DNA of 64,000 nt from JBARDN01 sp963755705 (lineage in GTDB: Bacteria > Desulfobacterota > Binatia > Binatales > Binataceae), in contig CAVWKW010000001.1 in assembly GCA_963755705.1 (NCBI GenBank), positions 992,001 through 1,056,000 of the forward strand, read 5' to 3'. A program made the translations under genes and the position numbers. Positions 45,716-54,024 of this stretch are shown piece by piece (position 1 is the stretch's first letter; every line of letters begins with the position of its first letter). The notes under the pieces are model-generated. The model made no database searches. It was not told the origin of the DNA and was given only the letters and a program-made list of their open reading frames with translations.

Positions 45716-46534
45716 CTACTCGGTGAGCGGGATTGGCATTTCTTCGGGGGATACTTCCACCGCGGTTACGCCGTCGACGCCGCGGGCTACTTCTATGAGC
45801 ATCGCGTCCCACGGAGCCACCAGGCCGGGACCGGCGAGTCTCACGGCGCCGGCGGTGCATCGGACGGTGATCTGGGCGTCGCGCACTTTCGGATGCGTCA
45901 GAAGGGCGGCGTGGACTTGCGCGGCCAGAGCCGAATCGCGCAGGGACTCGCGGGCGGCGGGCGCGGCGGTGCGGTCGAGGGTCTGCGCGCCGTCGGCGAT
46001 AAGTGCCGCGATCGATTCGAGCGGGTGCGACGAGGTGTTGACGATCAGATCGTAGAGCGTGGAATCTTCGATATCGACGGAGGATAGCGTGTTGCTGCGC
46101 TCGCGCATCTCGCGGTCGTAGGCGAGGACGTACTTTTCCGCGGCGTGCGGATCCATCTTTTCGTCGGCGGCGGTCTGCTTGACGCGGGCGGCGAAGGGCG
46201 CGGTTGCGCGAATGCGCAGGGCGCATCCGGTGGAGGGAGTCTGATGCGCCAGCGTGCGGCCGGCGACGACGACCCGGTCCGAGGAGAGCTCACGCAGCAT
46301 CACGGCGCGCACGAAAGCCAGGTAGCGATGGCTGTCTTGCTTGCCGCGCTGCCAGAAGTGGGGCGTGCGCAAATCGAAGACCAGCAACTGATCGGCGCTG
46401 ACGCCGTAGCGCTGCGCGGCTTCGGCGACGATCTCGTCTCCGGAAAGAAAGCGGTAGTCGAGCCGCTGCGCGACGAGTCGTCCGAGTTCGATTCCCCTGC
46501 TGCCAATTTGCTGGCTGAGCGCAATTACCGCCAT
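45716..46534 (-). CDS. cytidylate-kinase-like protein with C-terminal BON-like domain
   Basis: A 272-aa protein. The N-terminal part (about residues 1-190) matches the cytidylate kinase-like (Cytidylate_kin2) family: ALSQQIGSRGIELGRLVAQRLDYRFLSGDEIV resembles that family's degenerate P-loop, and VVVAGRTLAHQ (about 103-113) follows. The C-terminal 65 residues (from about residue 205, DSALAAQVHAALLTHP through GVDGVTAVEVS) look like a BON domain. The start at 46534 drops an Arg-rich leader. Nucleotide substrate and the reason for the fusion are unknown. Confidence 0.82.
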   Translation of the reverse strand: MAVIALSQQIGSRGIELGRLVAQRLDYRFLSGDEIVAEAAQRYGVSADQLLVFDLRTPHFWQRGKQDSHRYLAFVRAVMLRELSSDRVVVAGRTLAHQTPSTGCALRIRATAPFAARVKQTAADEKMDPHAAEKYVLAYDREMRERSNTLSSVDIEDSTLYDLIVNTSSHPLESIAALIADGAQTLDRTAAPAARESLRDSALAAQVHAALLTHPKVRDAQITVRCTAGAVRLAGPGLVAPWDAMLIEVARGVDGVTAVEVSPEEMPIPLTE

Positions 46535-46725
46535 CGTCGGCACCCCAAGCGCGAGAGATTTCCCCGGTCGAATCTTAGAAGTCCGCGCGGCGAACGGCAA
46601 ACCGCCGCGATGGAATCGGCGGGCTGCGACGGCTAGGATTTGGCTGCTTAAAGAATCGCGATCGGACGCGGGCGCGAACACTTTGCGCTCGCCGACGCCG
46701 AAATCCCGAGAGGACGGAGAGATTG

Positions 46726-47850
46726 ATGCCGAAGAAGATCGCGCGGCCGCGACTTGCGGGCGCTGAAATCAGCCCGAATCCCGTGCGCGGCGATATGACC
46801 GCGGCGGAACTGATCGATACCTCGTTTCTGGCATACAACGGGCGCAAGCTGCGCGACGCGTGCCGGCTGTTCGCCGAAAAGATGCTCGAAGACGACGTGT
46901 TCGTGGGGATGAGCGTGACCGGAGCGCTGACGCCGGCGGGGCTTGGGATGTCGTGCCTGATTCCGCTCATCGAAAACGGATTTGTCGACTGGATGGTTTC
47001 GACCGGGGCGAATCTGTATCACGATACGCACTTCGGAATCGGGCTCAAGATGTACCAGGGCTCGGCCGAGAGCGACGACGTGGCGCTGCGCAGCGCGGGC
47101 GTGGTGCGGATTTACGACATTTTCTTCGACTACAGGGTGCTGCTTTCGACCGACGCGTTTTTCCGCGAGATCGCGCGGCTTGACGAATTTCAGCATCCGA
47201 TGAGCACGGCGGAATTTCATTTCCGGGCGGGACGCTACGTTGCCGAGCGCGAGCGGATTTTGAAACTGAAGCGCAAATCGCTGCTGGCGTCGGCGTATCA
47301 GCATGCGATGCCGATTTACACTTCGTCGCCGGGCGACTCGTCGATCGGGATGAACCTGGCGCTGCTCGAGCTCGAGGGCTATGGGCTCAGGCTCGATCCG
47401 CTGGTGGATGTGAACGAGACGGCGTCGATCGTGTACGCGGCAAAGCAGATGGGCTGCAAAAGCGCGGTGTTTATTCTGGGCGGAGGCTCGCCAAAGAATT
47501 TCGTTTTGCAGACCGAGCCGCAAATCCAGGAAGTGATGGGCGTCGCGGAAGACGGGCATGATTATTTTCTGCAAGTGACCGACGCGCGGCCCGACACGGG
47601 CGGTCTTTCGGGGGCGACGCCGTCCGAGGCGGTGAGCTGGGGCAAGATCGATCCGAAAAAGCTGCCCGACACGGTGGTGTGCTACGTGGATTCGACCGTG
47701 GCGCTGCCGCTGATCACGGCGTACGCGCTGGCGCGGCGCAAAGCGCGCAAGCCGAGGCGGCTGTATGAGCGGCGCGCGGAGCTGATGGAGACACTCACGA
47801 AAGCGTACGGCAAAGTTCGCAAGAAGCGGCTGGCGCGCGGCGAATCGTGA
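46726..47850 (+). CDS. deoxyhypusine-synthase-like protein
   Basis: A 374-aa bacterial member of the deoxyhypusine synthase family, which uses NAD and spermidine to modify a lysine of eIF5A in eukaryotes. Motifs are conserved: MSVTGALTPAGLG (about 61-73), STGANLYHDTHFGIG, FILGGGSPKNF (NAD/spermidine site), and SGATPSEAVSWGKI with the catalytic-type Lys at about residue 307. GGAGA precedes the ATG. Bacteria lack eIF5A, and some bacterial homologues make homospermidine or act on other amines, so its product here is unknown. Followed by an IMPase-type gene overlapping by 4 bases. Confidence 0.9.
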   Translation: MPKKIARPRLAGAEISPNPVRGDMTAAELIDTSFLAYNGRKLRDACRLFAEKMLEDDVFVGMSVTGALTPAGLGMSCLIPLIENGFVDWMVSTGANLYHDTHFGIGLKMYQGSAESDDVALRSAGVVRIYDIFFDYRVLLSTDAFFREIARLDEFQHPMSTAEFHFRAGRYVAERERILKLKRKSLLASAYQHAMPIYTSSPGDSSIGMNLALLELEGYGLRLDPLVDVNETASIVYAAKQMGCKSAVFILGGGSPKNFVLQTEPQIQEVMGVAEDGHDYFLQVTDARPDTGGLSGATPSEAVSWGKIDPKKLPDTVVCYVDSTVALPLITAYALARRKARKPRRLYERRAELMETLTKAYGKVRKKRLARGES

Positions 47851-48728
47851 TCGGGCAGCGCTCGATGATCAAAAAGAAGACAGCTACGCGCGTCGCGAAG
47901 AAAGCCGCGAGCGGCGAAAGTGCGGATCTTTCGCGGGAACTTGGGCTCGCGAAGAAGGCGGCGCGCGCGGCCGGAGAGATTCTGCGCGGGCATTGGCATC
48001 GCGGCGGATACACGATCGGATCCAAGGGTAAGGATAATCCGGTCACGCAAGCCGACCTTGAAGCCGACCACGCGATCAAGCGGATCCTGCATGAGCCATT
48101 TCCGGAATATGGCTGGCTCTCGGAAGAGACCGCGGACAGCGCCGATCGGCTCGAGCGGCGACGGGTGTGGATTGTCGATCCGCTGGACGGCACCAAGGAG
48201 TTTATCAACGGAGTACCGGAGTTTTGCGTCGCGATCGCGCTGATCGAAGACGGCGAGCCGATCCTGGGCGTGACCTACAATCCGATCCGGCGCGAGATGT
48301 TCTGGGGCGCGCGCGGTCTCGGGTGCCATTTGAACCGCAAGCGGGTGCGGGTCAGCCGCACGCGATTGCTGCATCGCGCGAAGGTACTGGCGAGCCGCAG
48401 CGAAGCGGCGCGGGGGGAATGGCAGGTGTTCCACGGGCGGCTGATCGTGAGTCCTACCGGGAGCGTGGCGTACAAACTCGCGCTGGTGGCGGCAGGGAAG
48501 GGCGACGCGACGTTCACGCGCTCACCGAAAAGCGAATGGGATATCGCGTCGGGCGCGGCGCTGATCGCGCTCGGGGGTGGTACTATTACCGACATTCGCG
48601 GGCGCAAGCTCAGCTTCAACAATCGCAACGTGAAGCTCGAAGGACTGATCGCGGACAACAACACGCTGCATCGGCAACTGATCGCCGTCGCGCCGCATCC
48701 GCCGATCAAATCATCGCCGCATCGGTGA
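47847..48728 (+). CDS. inositol-monophosphatase-family phosphatase (CysQ-like)
   Basis: Metal-dependent phosphatase of the IMPase/3'(2')-bisphosphate nucleotidase superfamily, 293 aa. Metal sites are seen in DNPVTQADLEAD, SEET (about residue 92), WIVDPLDGTKEF (about 108-119) and EWDIASG near 230. A basic N-terminus of about 30 residues is extra. It starts at a GTG overlapping the upstream stop (GTGA) or at the ATG at 47865; neither has a strong ribosome site. The nearest known activities are PAP phosphatase or inositol phosphatase. Confidence 0.9.
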   Translation: MIGQRSMIKKKTATRVAKKAASGESADLSRELGLAKKAARAAGEILRGHWHRGGYTIGSKGKDNPVTQADLEADHAIKRILHEPFPEYGWLSEETADSADRLERRRVWIVDPLDGTKEFINGVPEFCVAIALIEDGEPILGVTYNPIRREMFWGARGLGCHLNRKRVRVSRTRLLHRAKVLASRSEAARGEWQVFHGRLIVSPTGSVAYKLALVAAGKGDATFTRSPKSEWDIASGAALIALGGGTITDIRGRKLSFNNRNVKLEGLIADNNTLHRQLIAVAPHPPIKSSPHR

Positions 48729-48742
48729 GCGCGGATAGTCGC

Positions 48743-50101
48743 TCAGAAGTTGTACATCCGGTTGGCTTCGGCGCGGAGTTCGGTGCGGAATTCGGGATGA
48801 GCGATCGCGATCATCGCGTTAACGCGCTCGCGGATGCTCTTGCCCTTGAGGGTCGCGATTCCGTACTCGGTCACGACATGATGCACGAAGCCGCGCGGTG
48901 CGGTTACGACGCTGGCCGGCTCGAGAGTCGGCATGATGCGCGAGATTCGGGTGCCCTTGACGAACGAGCTTGAGGGCACGACGATCACGGTTTTGCCGCC
49001 GCCCAGGCATGCGCCTGTGACGAACGCGGTCTGTCCGCCGGTGCCGGTGTACATTCGGGGACCGATTGATTCGCTGTTGGCCTGGCCGGTCAGGTCCACC
49101 GCCATCGCGTTGTTGACGGCGATGAGTCCCTCTTCGCGCGCGATCAGGCGGATATCGTCGGTGAAGTTGAAGTCATAGAGCTGAAAGCGCGGATTGCCGT
49201 TTATATAATCGAGCTCTTCGCGCGGAGTGAGCGGAGCGAGTCCGCTTCCGACTACCAACTCCGGAAAAATCTTCTTGTACTTGCCGGTCAATACTCCATC
49301 GCGCACAAGTTGCGCGGTATGCAGTGGGATAATCTCGGTCTGCATGCCCAGATCGTGATGATTAGCCAGATGCGGCATCAGCGCTCCGGACATCGAGCCG
49401 ACTCCGACCTGGATCGATGCGCGGTCGGGAATTAGCTCGGTGGCGACGAGGCCGCATACCGTGTCGATTATCTTTTGCTCGTCCGCGGAGGGGACGGGCA
49501 GCGAGAGTGCGGGAAGCTCGAAGTTACGCTCGACGAAATAGCCAATCTCGGAAATATGCAGTTGGTTGTCGCCGCCGATCCGAATGAAGCTTTCGTCGAT
49601 TTCGCCGATAACCATTTTCGCGTTGCGCGCCAGCAGCTTCGACATGATATTTACGTCGCCGAAGTTGACGAAGCCGTTGGCGTCGGGCGGCGCGACCGTA
49701 ACGATATAAACGTTGAAGTCGTCAAGAGAGGGCGGCAGATGGCCTTCGCGGTAGTACTGGATAGGCGTGAAGTCCGCGAGGCCCTGGGAATAAAGCTCGC
49801 GGTCGTATGGGCCGACATAGAATGACTGGAGCTTGAAGCGCTCGCCGAGGCCGGGAAGGTTCCAATCGTGCACCGCGGCGCCGTGGCTCACGACGACTCC
49901 GTCGATTTCCATCAGGCGCGCCGACACGGCGGCGCACATCATGAAAGGAGTGGCCTGCGCGATCGACATGCAGACGCGATCGCCGGATTTGATCTGCTCG
50001 GCGGCGTGCTCGGCGCTGACGAGCCGATCTCCGAGCATCGCGCGCCAGTCGGCGCCCGCCTTCATCTCTTTAAGCTTGTCAATCCGGGGTGCGGTAGCCA
50101 T
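48743..50101 (-). CDS. acetyl-CoA hydrolase/transferase family protein (CoA-transferase)
   Basis: Family I-like CoA-transferase of 452 aa, similar to 4-hydroxybutyrate and succinyl/propionyl CoA-transferases. Marks are VSAEHAAEQIKSGDRVCMSI at the N-terminus, GSMSGALMP (about 235-243), the catalytic-glutamate region GMQTEIIPL (Glu at about 256), GTGGQTAFVTGACLGGGKTVIVVPSS and VVTEYGIATLKGKSIRERVNAMIAIAHPEF. Its start overlaps the stop of the ferritin-fold gene as ATGA. Acid substrate is unknown. Confidence 0.94.
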   Translation of the reverse strand: MATAPRIDKLKEMKAGADWRAMLGDRLVSAEHAAEQIKSGDRVCMSIAQATPFMMCAAVSARLMEIDGVVVSHGAAVHDWNLPGLGERFKLQSFYVGPYDRELYSQGLADFTPIQYYREGHLPPSLDDFNVYIVTVAPPDANGFVNFGDVNIMSKLLARNAKMVIGEIDESFIRIGGDNQLHISEIGYFVERNFELPALSLPVPSADEQKIIDTVCGLVATELIPDRASIQVGVGSMSGALMPHLANHHDLGMQTEIIPLHTAQLVRDGVLTGKYKKIFPELVVGSGLAPLTPREELDYINGNPRFQLYDFNFTDDIRLIAREEGLIAVNNAMAVDLTGQANSESIGPRMYTGTGGQTAFVTGACLGGGKTVIVVPSSSFVKGTRISRIMPTLEPASVVTAPRGFVHHVVTEYGIATLKGKSIRERVNAMIAIAHPEFRTELRAEANRMYNF

Positions 50102-51090
50102 CAGGCGGCTTGGGCCGACAGGCTCGGATCGATCCCGATATCCCGGAGCATCGAGGAGGTGCGGTCATTCAAGAGTCCGACCTTGCGCAGGTTAGTGACG
50201 ACGGTGGTATGCATCTCGCGCTTGAAGAGCTTGCGAAAGAGCGTGTAGTCGTTTCCGCGGGCGACTTCCTTGCGCGCGCGCTTGACCGCTTCGATCTCGG
50301 CGGCGTTCATCCCGACCGCTTCGTACGCCTCGGCCGGAAATTGACCGGTTAGGACGAGCTGGATCGCCTCGCGGGTGAACTCCTCGAGCTCGCGCATGTC
50401 GCCGGAGCTGAGGCTATTGATCGCTTCGGGGAGGCTCAGCACCGAGAAGCCCATGTGGCGGGATTCGTCGGCGAGAATGCGTTTGCAGATTTCGCGCAGC
50501 AGAGGATCGGTCGCGGTCTCGCCCAGCATCCGGAAGAGCGCGACGGCGAAGGTCTCGGCCAGGAGCTGGAGGCCCACAGTTTTCACGAACCACTTTCCCT
50601 GCCCGAGTATATAGTCGAACAGCGTCTTGATGTTGCCGGTGATCGGATAGATGCGGCCGCCGCACTTCTCGATCAGATAGCGGCTCAGGACCTCGGCGTG
50701 GCGGGCTTCGTCAACCACCTGGGTCGCCTGAAAAAATTTTGCGTCGTTGGAGGGAACCATATCAACCAACTGGCTGCAGGCAAGCATCGCGCCTTCCTCA
50801 CCGTGAAGGAGCTGCGAGAGGCGCCAGGATGAGAACTCGAGGTTGAGTTGCGAGAGATGCTTAGGATCGAGGCGGGCGAGCGCGTCGGTGCCGTAGCCGT
50901 CGATCAATTCGTTGGCGAAGATTCCGGCGTCGTAGTCGACAGGTCTGGTCCAATCGATATCGCGCGCGGCGTTCCACTGGTCGCGCTTCGCATTTTCGTA
51001 GAGGCGGCGCAGATCGGGAGCGTCGACGGTGTAGGAGCGCTGAAAAACGGTTTCGAGGGTGGTGGTGATTCGCTCGGATATGTCGCTCAT
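50101..51090 (-). CDS. ferritin-fold di-iron oxygenase-like protein
   Basis: A 329-aa four-helix di-iron protein. A full set of carboxylate/His ligands is visible: Glu98 in HGEEG, Glu128-x-x-His131 in VDEARHAE, Glu179 in LLAETFAV and Glu209-x-x-His212 in ADESRHMG. This resembles R2/AurF-type oxygenases or ferritin-like oxidoreductases more than storage ferritins. The start at 51090 has GAGGT 7 bases upstream; the frame extends further without support. It is coupled by ATGA to a CoA-transferase, hinting at oxidation of an acyl-type substrate before or after CoA transfer. Confidence 0.85.
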   Translation of the reverse strand: MSDISERITTTLETVFQRSYTVDAPDLRRLYENAKRDQWNAARDIDWTRPVDYDAGIFANELIDGYGTDALARLDPKHLSQLNLEFSSWRLSQLLHGEEGAMLACSQLVDMVPSNDAKFFQATQVVDEARHAEVLSRYLIEKCGGRIYPITGNIKTLFDYILGQGKWFVKTVGLQLLAETFAVALFRMLGETATDPLLREICKRILADESRHMGFSVLSLPEAINSLSSGDMRELEEFTREAIQLVLTGQFPAEAYEAVGMNAAEIEAVKRARKEVARGNDYTLFRKLFKREMHTTVVTNLRKVGLLNDRTSSMLRDIGIDPSLSAQAA

Positions 51091-51264
51091 CTTCAGTACC
51101 TCGTGCCGCATCGCAGACGCGCAGGTGGATACATGTGACCCTAGCAAATTCGGAGCGATTGCGAAAATGCTAAATCATCGGGAAACCATCCAAATGGTAG
51201 GTAGGCACCGGAGCGGCGCATTGGCTTGACTGTGCTGGCGCAAACGTAAATGCTGACCGTTCGC

Positions 51265-51355
51265 GGAGAGGTTCGGGAGTCTGGCTGAACCGGCGTGACT
51301 CGAAATCACGTGAGCCCTAGTGGTTCCGGGGGTTCGAATCCCCCCCTCTCCGCCA
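51265..51355 (+). tRNA. tRNA-Ser(CGA)
   Basis: Acceptor stem GGAGAGG pairs with CCTCTCC. The anticodon stem CGTGA / TCACG encloses the loop CTCGAAA with anticodon CGA (51301-51303). A long class II variable arm and a T-arm with GGTTCGAATCC are present, and the 3' CCA is encoded. A frame reading GGIRTPG on the opposite strand is a typical artefact of this gene. Confidence 0.97.
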
Positions 51356-51450
51356 CCCAGTCTGGCATGTTCCCCTGCATTATGGAGAAGCCGCGCGAGG
51401 GGCGCGAATACCGCGCGGCCGTGGAATCGGAGACTGCCAGCGGAAGTGCC

Positions 51451-51509
51451 TAATCCGAGAGACGCCTCTGCCGGGCATTCCATTCGACCGGGATACTAGC
51501 GGGATCCTT
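51451..51509 (+). repeat. 59-bp direct repeat, left copy
   Basis: Matches 52215-52273 at 48 of 59 positions without gaps, in the same orientation. Shared blocks include GCCTCTG, CCATTCGA and ACTAGCG. It lies between tRNA-Ser and the membrane-protein gene. Confidence 0.7.
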
Positions 51510-51564
51510 CAAGCGCTCAGTTTCGCCCTACGTGCCAGCAGATGTAAGCTCTCGGTTCGTCGAT

Positions 51565-52098
51565 ATGTCAGAGCTCGCCGCATGGGACAGCTTCTACGTA
51601 ATCGTTGGCTCGGCCGCCGGCGCCCTGATCGGATTGCAGTTCGTCGTTATGACACTTATTGCCGCAAGCCCTTCACCGCGAGCGGCGGAGGCCGGCGCGG
51701 CATTTGCCACCCCGACGATCATTCACTTCAGCAGCGCGTTGCTTTTGTCCGCACTTCTACGAGTTCCATGGCGATCGATCATTCCCGCCGCAGCTCTTTG
51801 GAGCCTTATCGGCTTCTGCGGAGTAGCGTACGCGCTCGTCGTTACTCGGCGCATGCGGCGGCAAACCGCATACCAACCGGAGTTTGAGGACTGGCTATTT
51901 CATGCTCTGCTGCCTCTGGCGGCGTACGCGACGCTCGTGGTATCGGGATTCGAGGCTCCCTCCCGCGCGCGCGAAGCCCTGTTTGGCGTCGGAGCCGCGG
52001 CGTTGCTGTTGCTCTTTATAGGCATCCACAACGCCTGGGACAACACCGCCTACCACGTATTTGCCAACAAGAGTGATAGAGACACCGAGCGCCGCTGA
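51565..52098 (+). CDS. small membrane protein, unknown function
   Basis: A 177-aa integral membrane protein. Helices lie at about residues 9-31 (FYVIVGSAAGALIGLQFVVM), 55-75, 80-95 and 115-135, with a further one near 148-160. The opening DSFYVIVGSAAGALIGLQF is seen in a family of uncharacterised proteins with four to five helices. The start at 51565 is preferred over a GTG at 51532 because it matches that opening. The gene is bracketed by imperfect 59-bp direct repeats and lies just after a tRNA gene. Function not recognised. Confidence 0.75.
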   Translation: MSELAAWDSFYVIVGSAAGALIGLQFVVMTLIAASPSPRAAEAGAAFATPTIIHFSSALLLSALLRVPWRSIIPAAALWSLIGFCGVAYALVVTRRMRRQTAYQPEFEDWLFHALLPLAAYATLVVSGFEAPSRAREALFGVGAAALLLLFIGIHNAWDNTAYHVFANKSDRDTERR

Positions 52099-52454
52099 GG
52101 AATACGGTTTTGCTTTTCGCTGAGCGGGCACGTGTATCTGTAGCGATAGAATTTGGTGTCACGAGGAAAGTGCGGTCGAACAGATGATCGCGTTAACAGG
52201 GTTGCCGAAATGGCTAGTCCGAAAGGAGCCTCTGCTGCGCATCCCATTCGATTGGGAGACTAGCGTGATCCTTTCGTGTCCGGAATCTAATCACGGCGCG
52301 AGGTTCGTATCAATCGCGTTGTTATGAACTCTGGCGGTTCGCAACTTTCTGGTTCGTTTCGGCATTGACTTCTCGAACTCATCCCTGTCGAAACGGCGGT
52401 CTGAATCATCGGCTCCAGGATCAGGGCTGGATCCGATCAGCGAAAAAAGGCAGT
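52099..52454. other. gap holding the right direct repeat
   Basis: 356 bases between the membrane-protein gene and the convergent transporter gene. It contains the right 59-bp repeat (52215-52273). No gene is supported in the remaining 180 bases (52274-52454). Confidence 0.5.
52215..52273 (+). repeat. 59-bp direct repeat, right copy
   Basis: Partner of 51451-51509 (48/59 identical). The similarity extends some 10 bases further upstream at lower identity. The repeats bracket about 700 bases containing one gene. Confidence 0.7.
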
Positions 52455-53795
52455 TTATCGCAGGAAACGAAATTTTAAGTAGATCGCGCTGACGATCAGT
52501 TGCACGACCATCACCGGAATCCCGTAACGCGCGAACTCGACATAACCCAGCGGGCGTCCTTCGCGCAGGCATATTCCTGCCGCAATGATGTTCGAAGATG
52601 CGCCGAACATCGTACCGTTCCCGCCCAGCGTTGCGCCAAACATCATCGCATAGAACAAGGGCAGCACATGCACTGGAATCTGCCCATATCCAGCCGCGAG
52701 TTGCGCCGCCGTCGCCCAACCTTGGCTCGCTGCATATTGGCGAACGATCGGCACCATCGCCACCACCAGCGGGATGTTCGGAACCGTGCTTGAGAGTACA
52801 CCCACAGTTGACAGTATGATCACCGCCGCCGAACTAACTTCGTTGCCGAATACGCTGCGCAAGCGTGAGCCCACCGCAGCGATTACACCGGTGGTATCGA
52901 GCGCGCCGACCATCACAAAGATACAAATGAAAAAAAGCAGCGTCTCCCAATCGATGTCAGACAGGACGCGTGACACAGTATCGATACCCGTCAAGTAGAT
53001 TGTAAGAAGTATGAGGGCCGCCCCAGCGATCGCCACTCCGGGTGGGCCAAGCCGGACCGGAAGGCTTTCACCAACGATGAAGAAGGTCACCATCAGCGCC
53101 AAAATCATTAGCCCGATAATCAGCACGCCAAAGTGCTCTATCTTAGGTATCTCAACATCCTCCACGGGCGCCCTCGTGCGCCAGATCGAACGAAACGAGA
53201 TCGGAAGCATCAAGGCGAGCGCGAACAGAGACAGCAGTCCGTCGAGGCTCAGGTAATAGAGATAGTTGGCGAAGCTTATATGTATCGAATTGCCAACGAT
53301 GAAAGTTGCCGGATCACCAACCAGGGTCAGCAACCCGGCGCTGTTGGCGACAAAAACCAACAAAATTATCGGCGGCATGAAATCTATTCCCATCTTGCGG
53401 CATACTCGAATGAGCAAGGGCGCGAACAGGATGACGACCGTAGCGTTGGGCAGGATCGCGCAGATCGGTGCGGTCAGGACAATTATCGAAAGTAATAGCA
53501 AACGGCCGTCGCCGCGGACCAATCGCAGTACCCACGCGCCGAGATAGTCGAAAATTCCAGTCGGAATCAGCGCACGCGCTACAACCATACCGCCGAAGAA
53601 GAGGCCGATCGTGTCGAAGCCGGTGTTGATGCTCGAAACCGCTGTTTTCTGCGAGACGATACCGAGAACTCTCAGGAGCACCGCGCCCAACAGGCCTGCG
53701 ACCACGAGGTCAAGCCAGTCGAGTGCGATTGCTAATATTACCGCAGCGAATGTCAGCGCGGCGATGATCGCAGGGAGGCTAGATGCGCTGGTCAT
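52455..53795 (-). CDS. ion transporter superfamily (ArsB/NhaD/SLC13-like) permease
   Basis: Integral membrane protein of 446 aa with about 11-12 helices in two related halves. Signature motifs are NSAGLLTLVGDPATFIVGNS (about 151-170) and, in the second half, GATLGGNGTMFGASSNIIAAG, the paired hairpin motifs of the ion transporter superfamily to which ArsB, P-protein and Na+/dicarboxylate carriers belong. A cytosolic loop at about 215-225 is rich in charge. Substrate cannot be assigned; no arsenic or dicarboxylate gene is adjacent. Confidence 0.9.
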   Translation of the reverse strand: MTSASSLPAIIAALTFAAVILAIALDWLDLVVAGLLGAVLLRVLGIVSQKTAVSSINTGFDTIGLFFGGMVVARALIPTGIFDYLGAWVLRLVRGDGRLLLLSIIVLTAPICAILPNATVVILFAPLLIRVCRKMGIDFMPPIILLVFVANSAGLLTLVGDPATFIVGNSIHISFANYLYYLSLDGLLSLFALALMLPISFRSIWRTRAPVEDVEIPKIEHFGVLIIGLMILALMVTFFIVGESLPVRLGPPGVAIAGAALILLTIYLTGIDTVSRVLSDIDWETLLFFICIFVMVGALDTTGVIAAVGSRLRSVFGNEVSSAAVIILSTVGVLSSTVPNIPLVVAMVPIVRQYAASQGWATAAQLAAGYGQIPVHVLPLFYAMMFGATLGGNGTMFGASSNIIAAGICLREGRPLGYVEFARYGIPVMVVQLIVSAIYLKFRFLR

Positions 53796-54024
53796 AAACG
53801 AGATAAGCCCCCATCAAGAAGTTCGAACAGAATCGAGCATTTTTCATTCTCGCGGCCGCACGGCCCAGGGCAACTCTTGTTGATCGCGTTTGCGGGCGCG
53901 TCACCATGATGCCGGCATAGCCGGAGCCCTTCGCATAGAGGTCATTAAGTTGATCGAACGCGGCCTTGCGGGTCGCGGACGGGTGTATGATCTTATCAGC
54001 CGCGCTGCGCAATCGCATGACATT

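Noticed and set aside
51175..51483. Minus-strand frame reading GGIRTPG
   Set aside because: This is the well-known artefact of translating a tRNA-Ser gene on the wrong strand.
51265..52273. tRNA-Ser as attachment site for an integrated element
   Set aside because: The direct repeats do not match the tRNA 3' end, and there is no integrase; the repeats are reported on their own instead.
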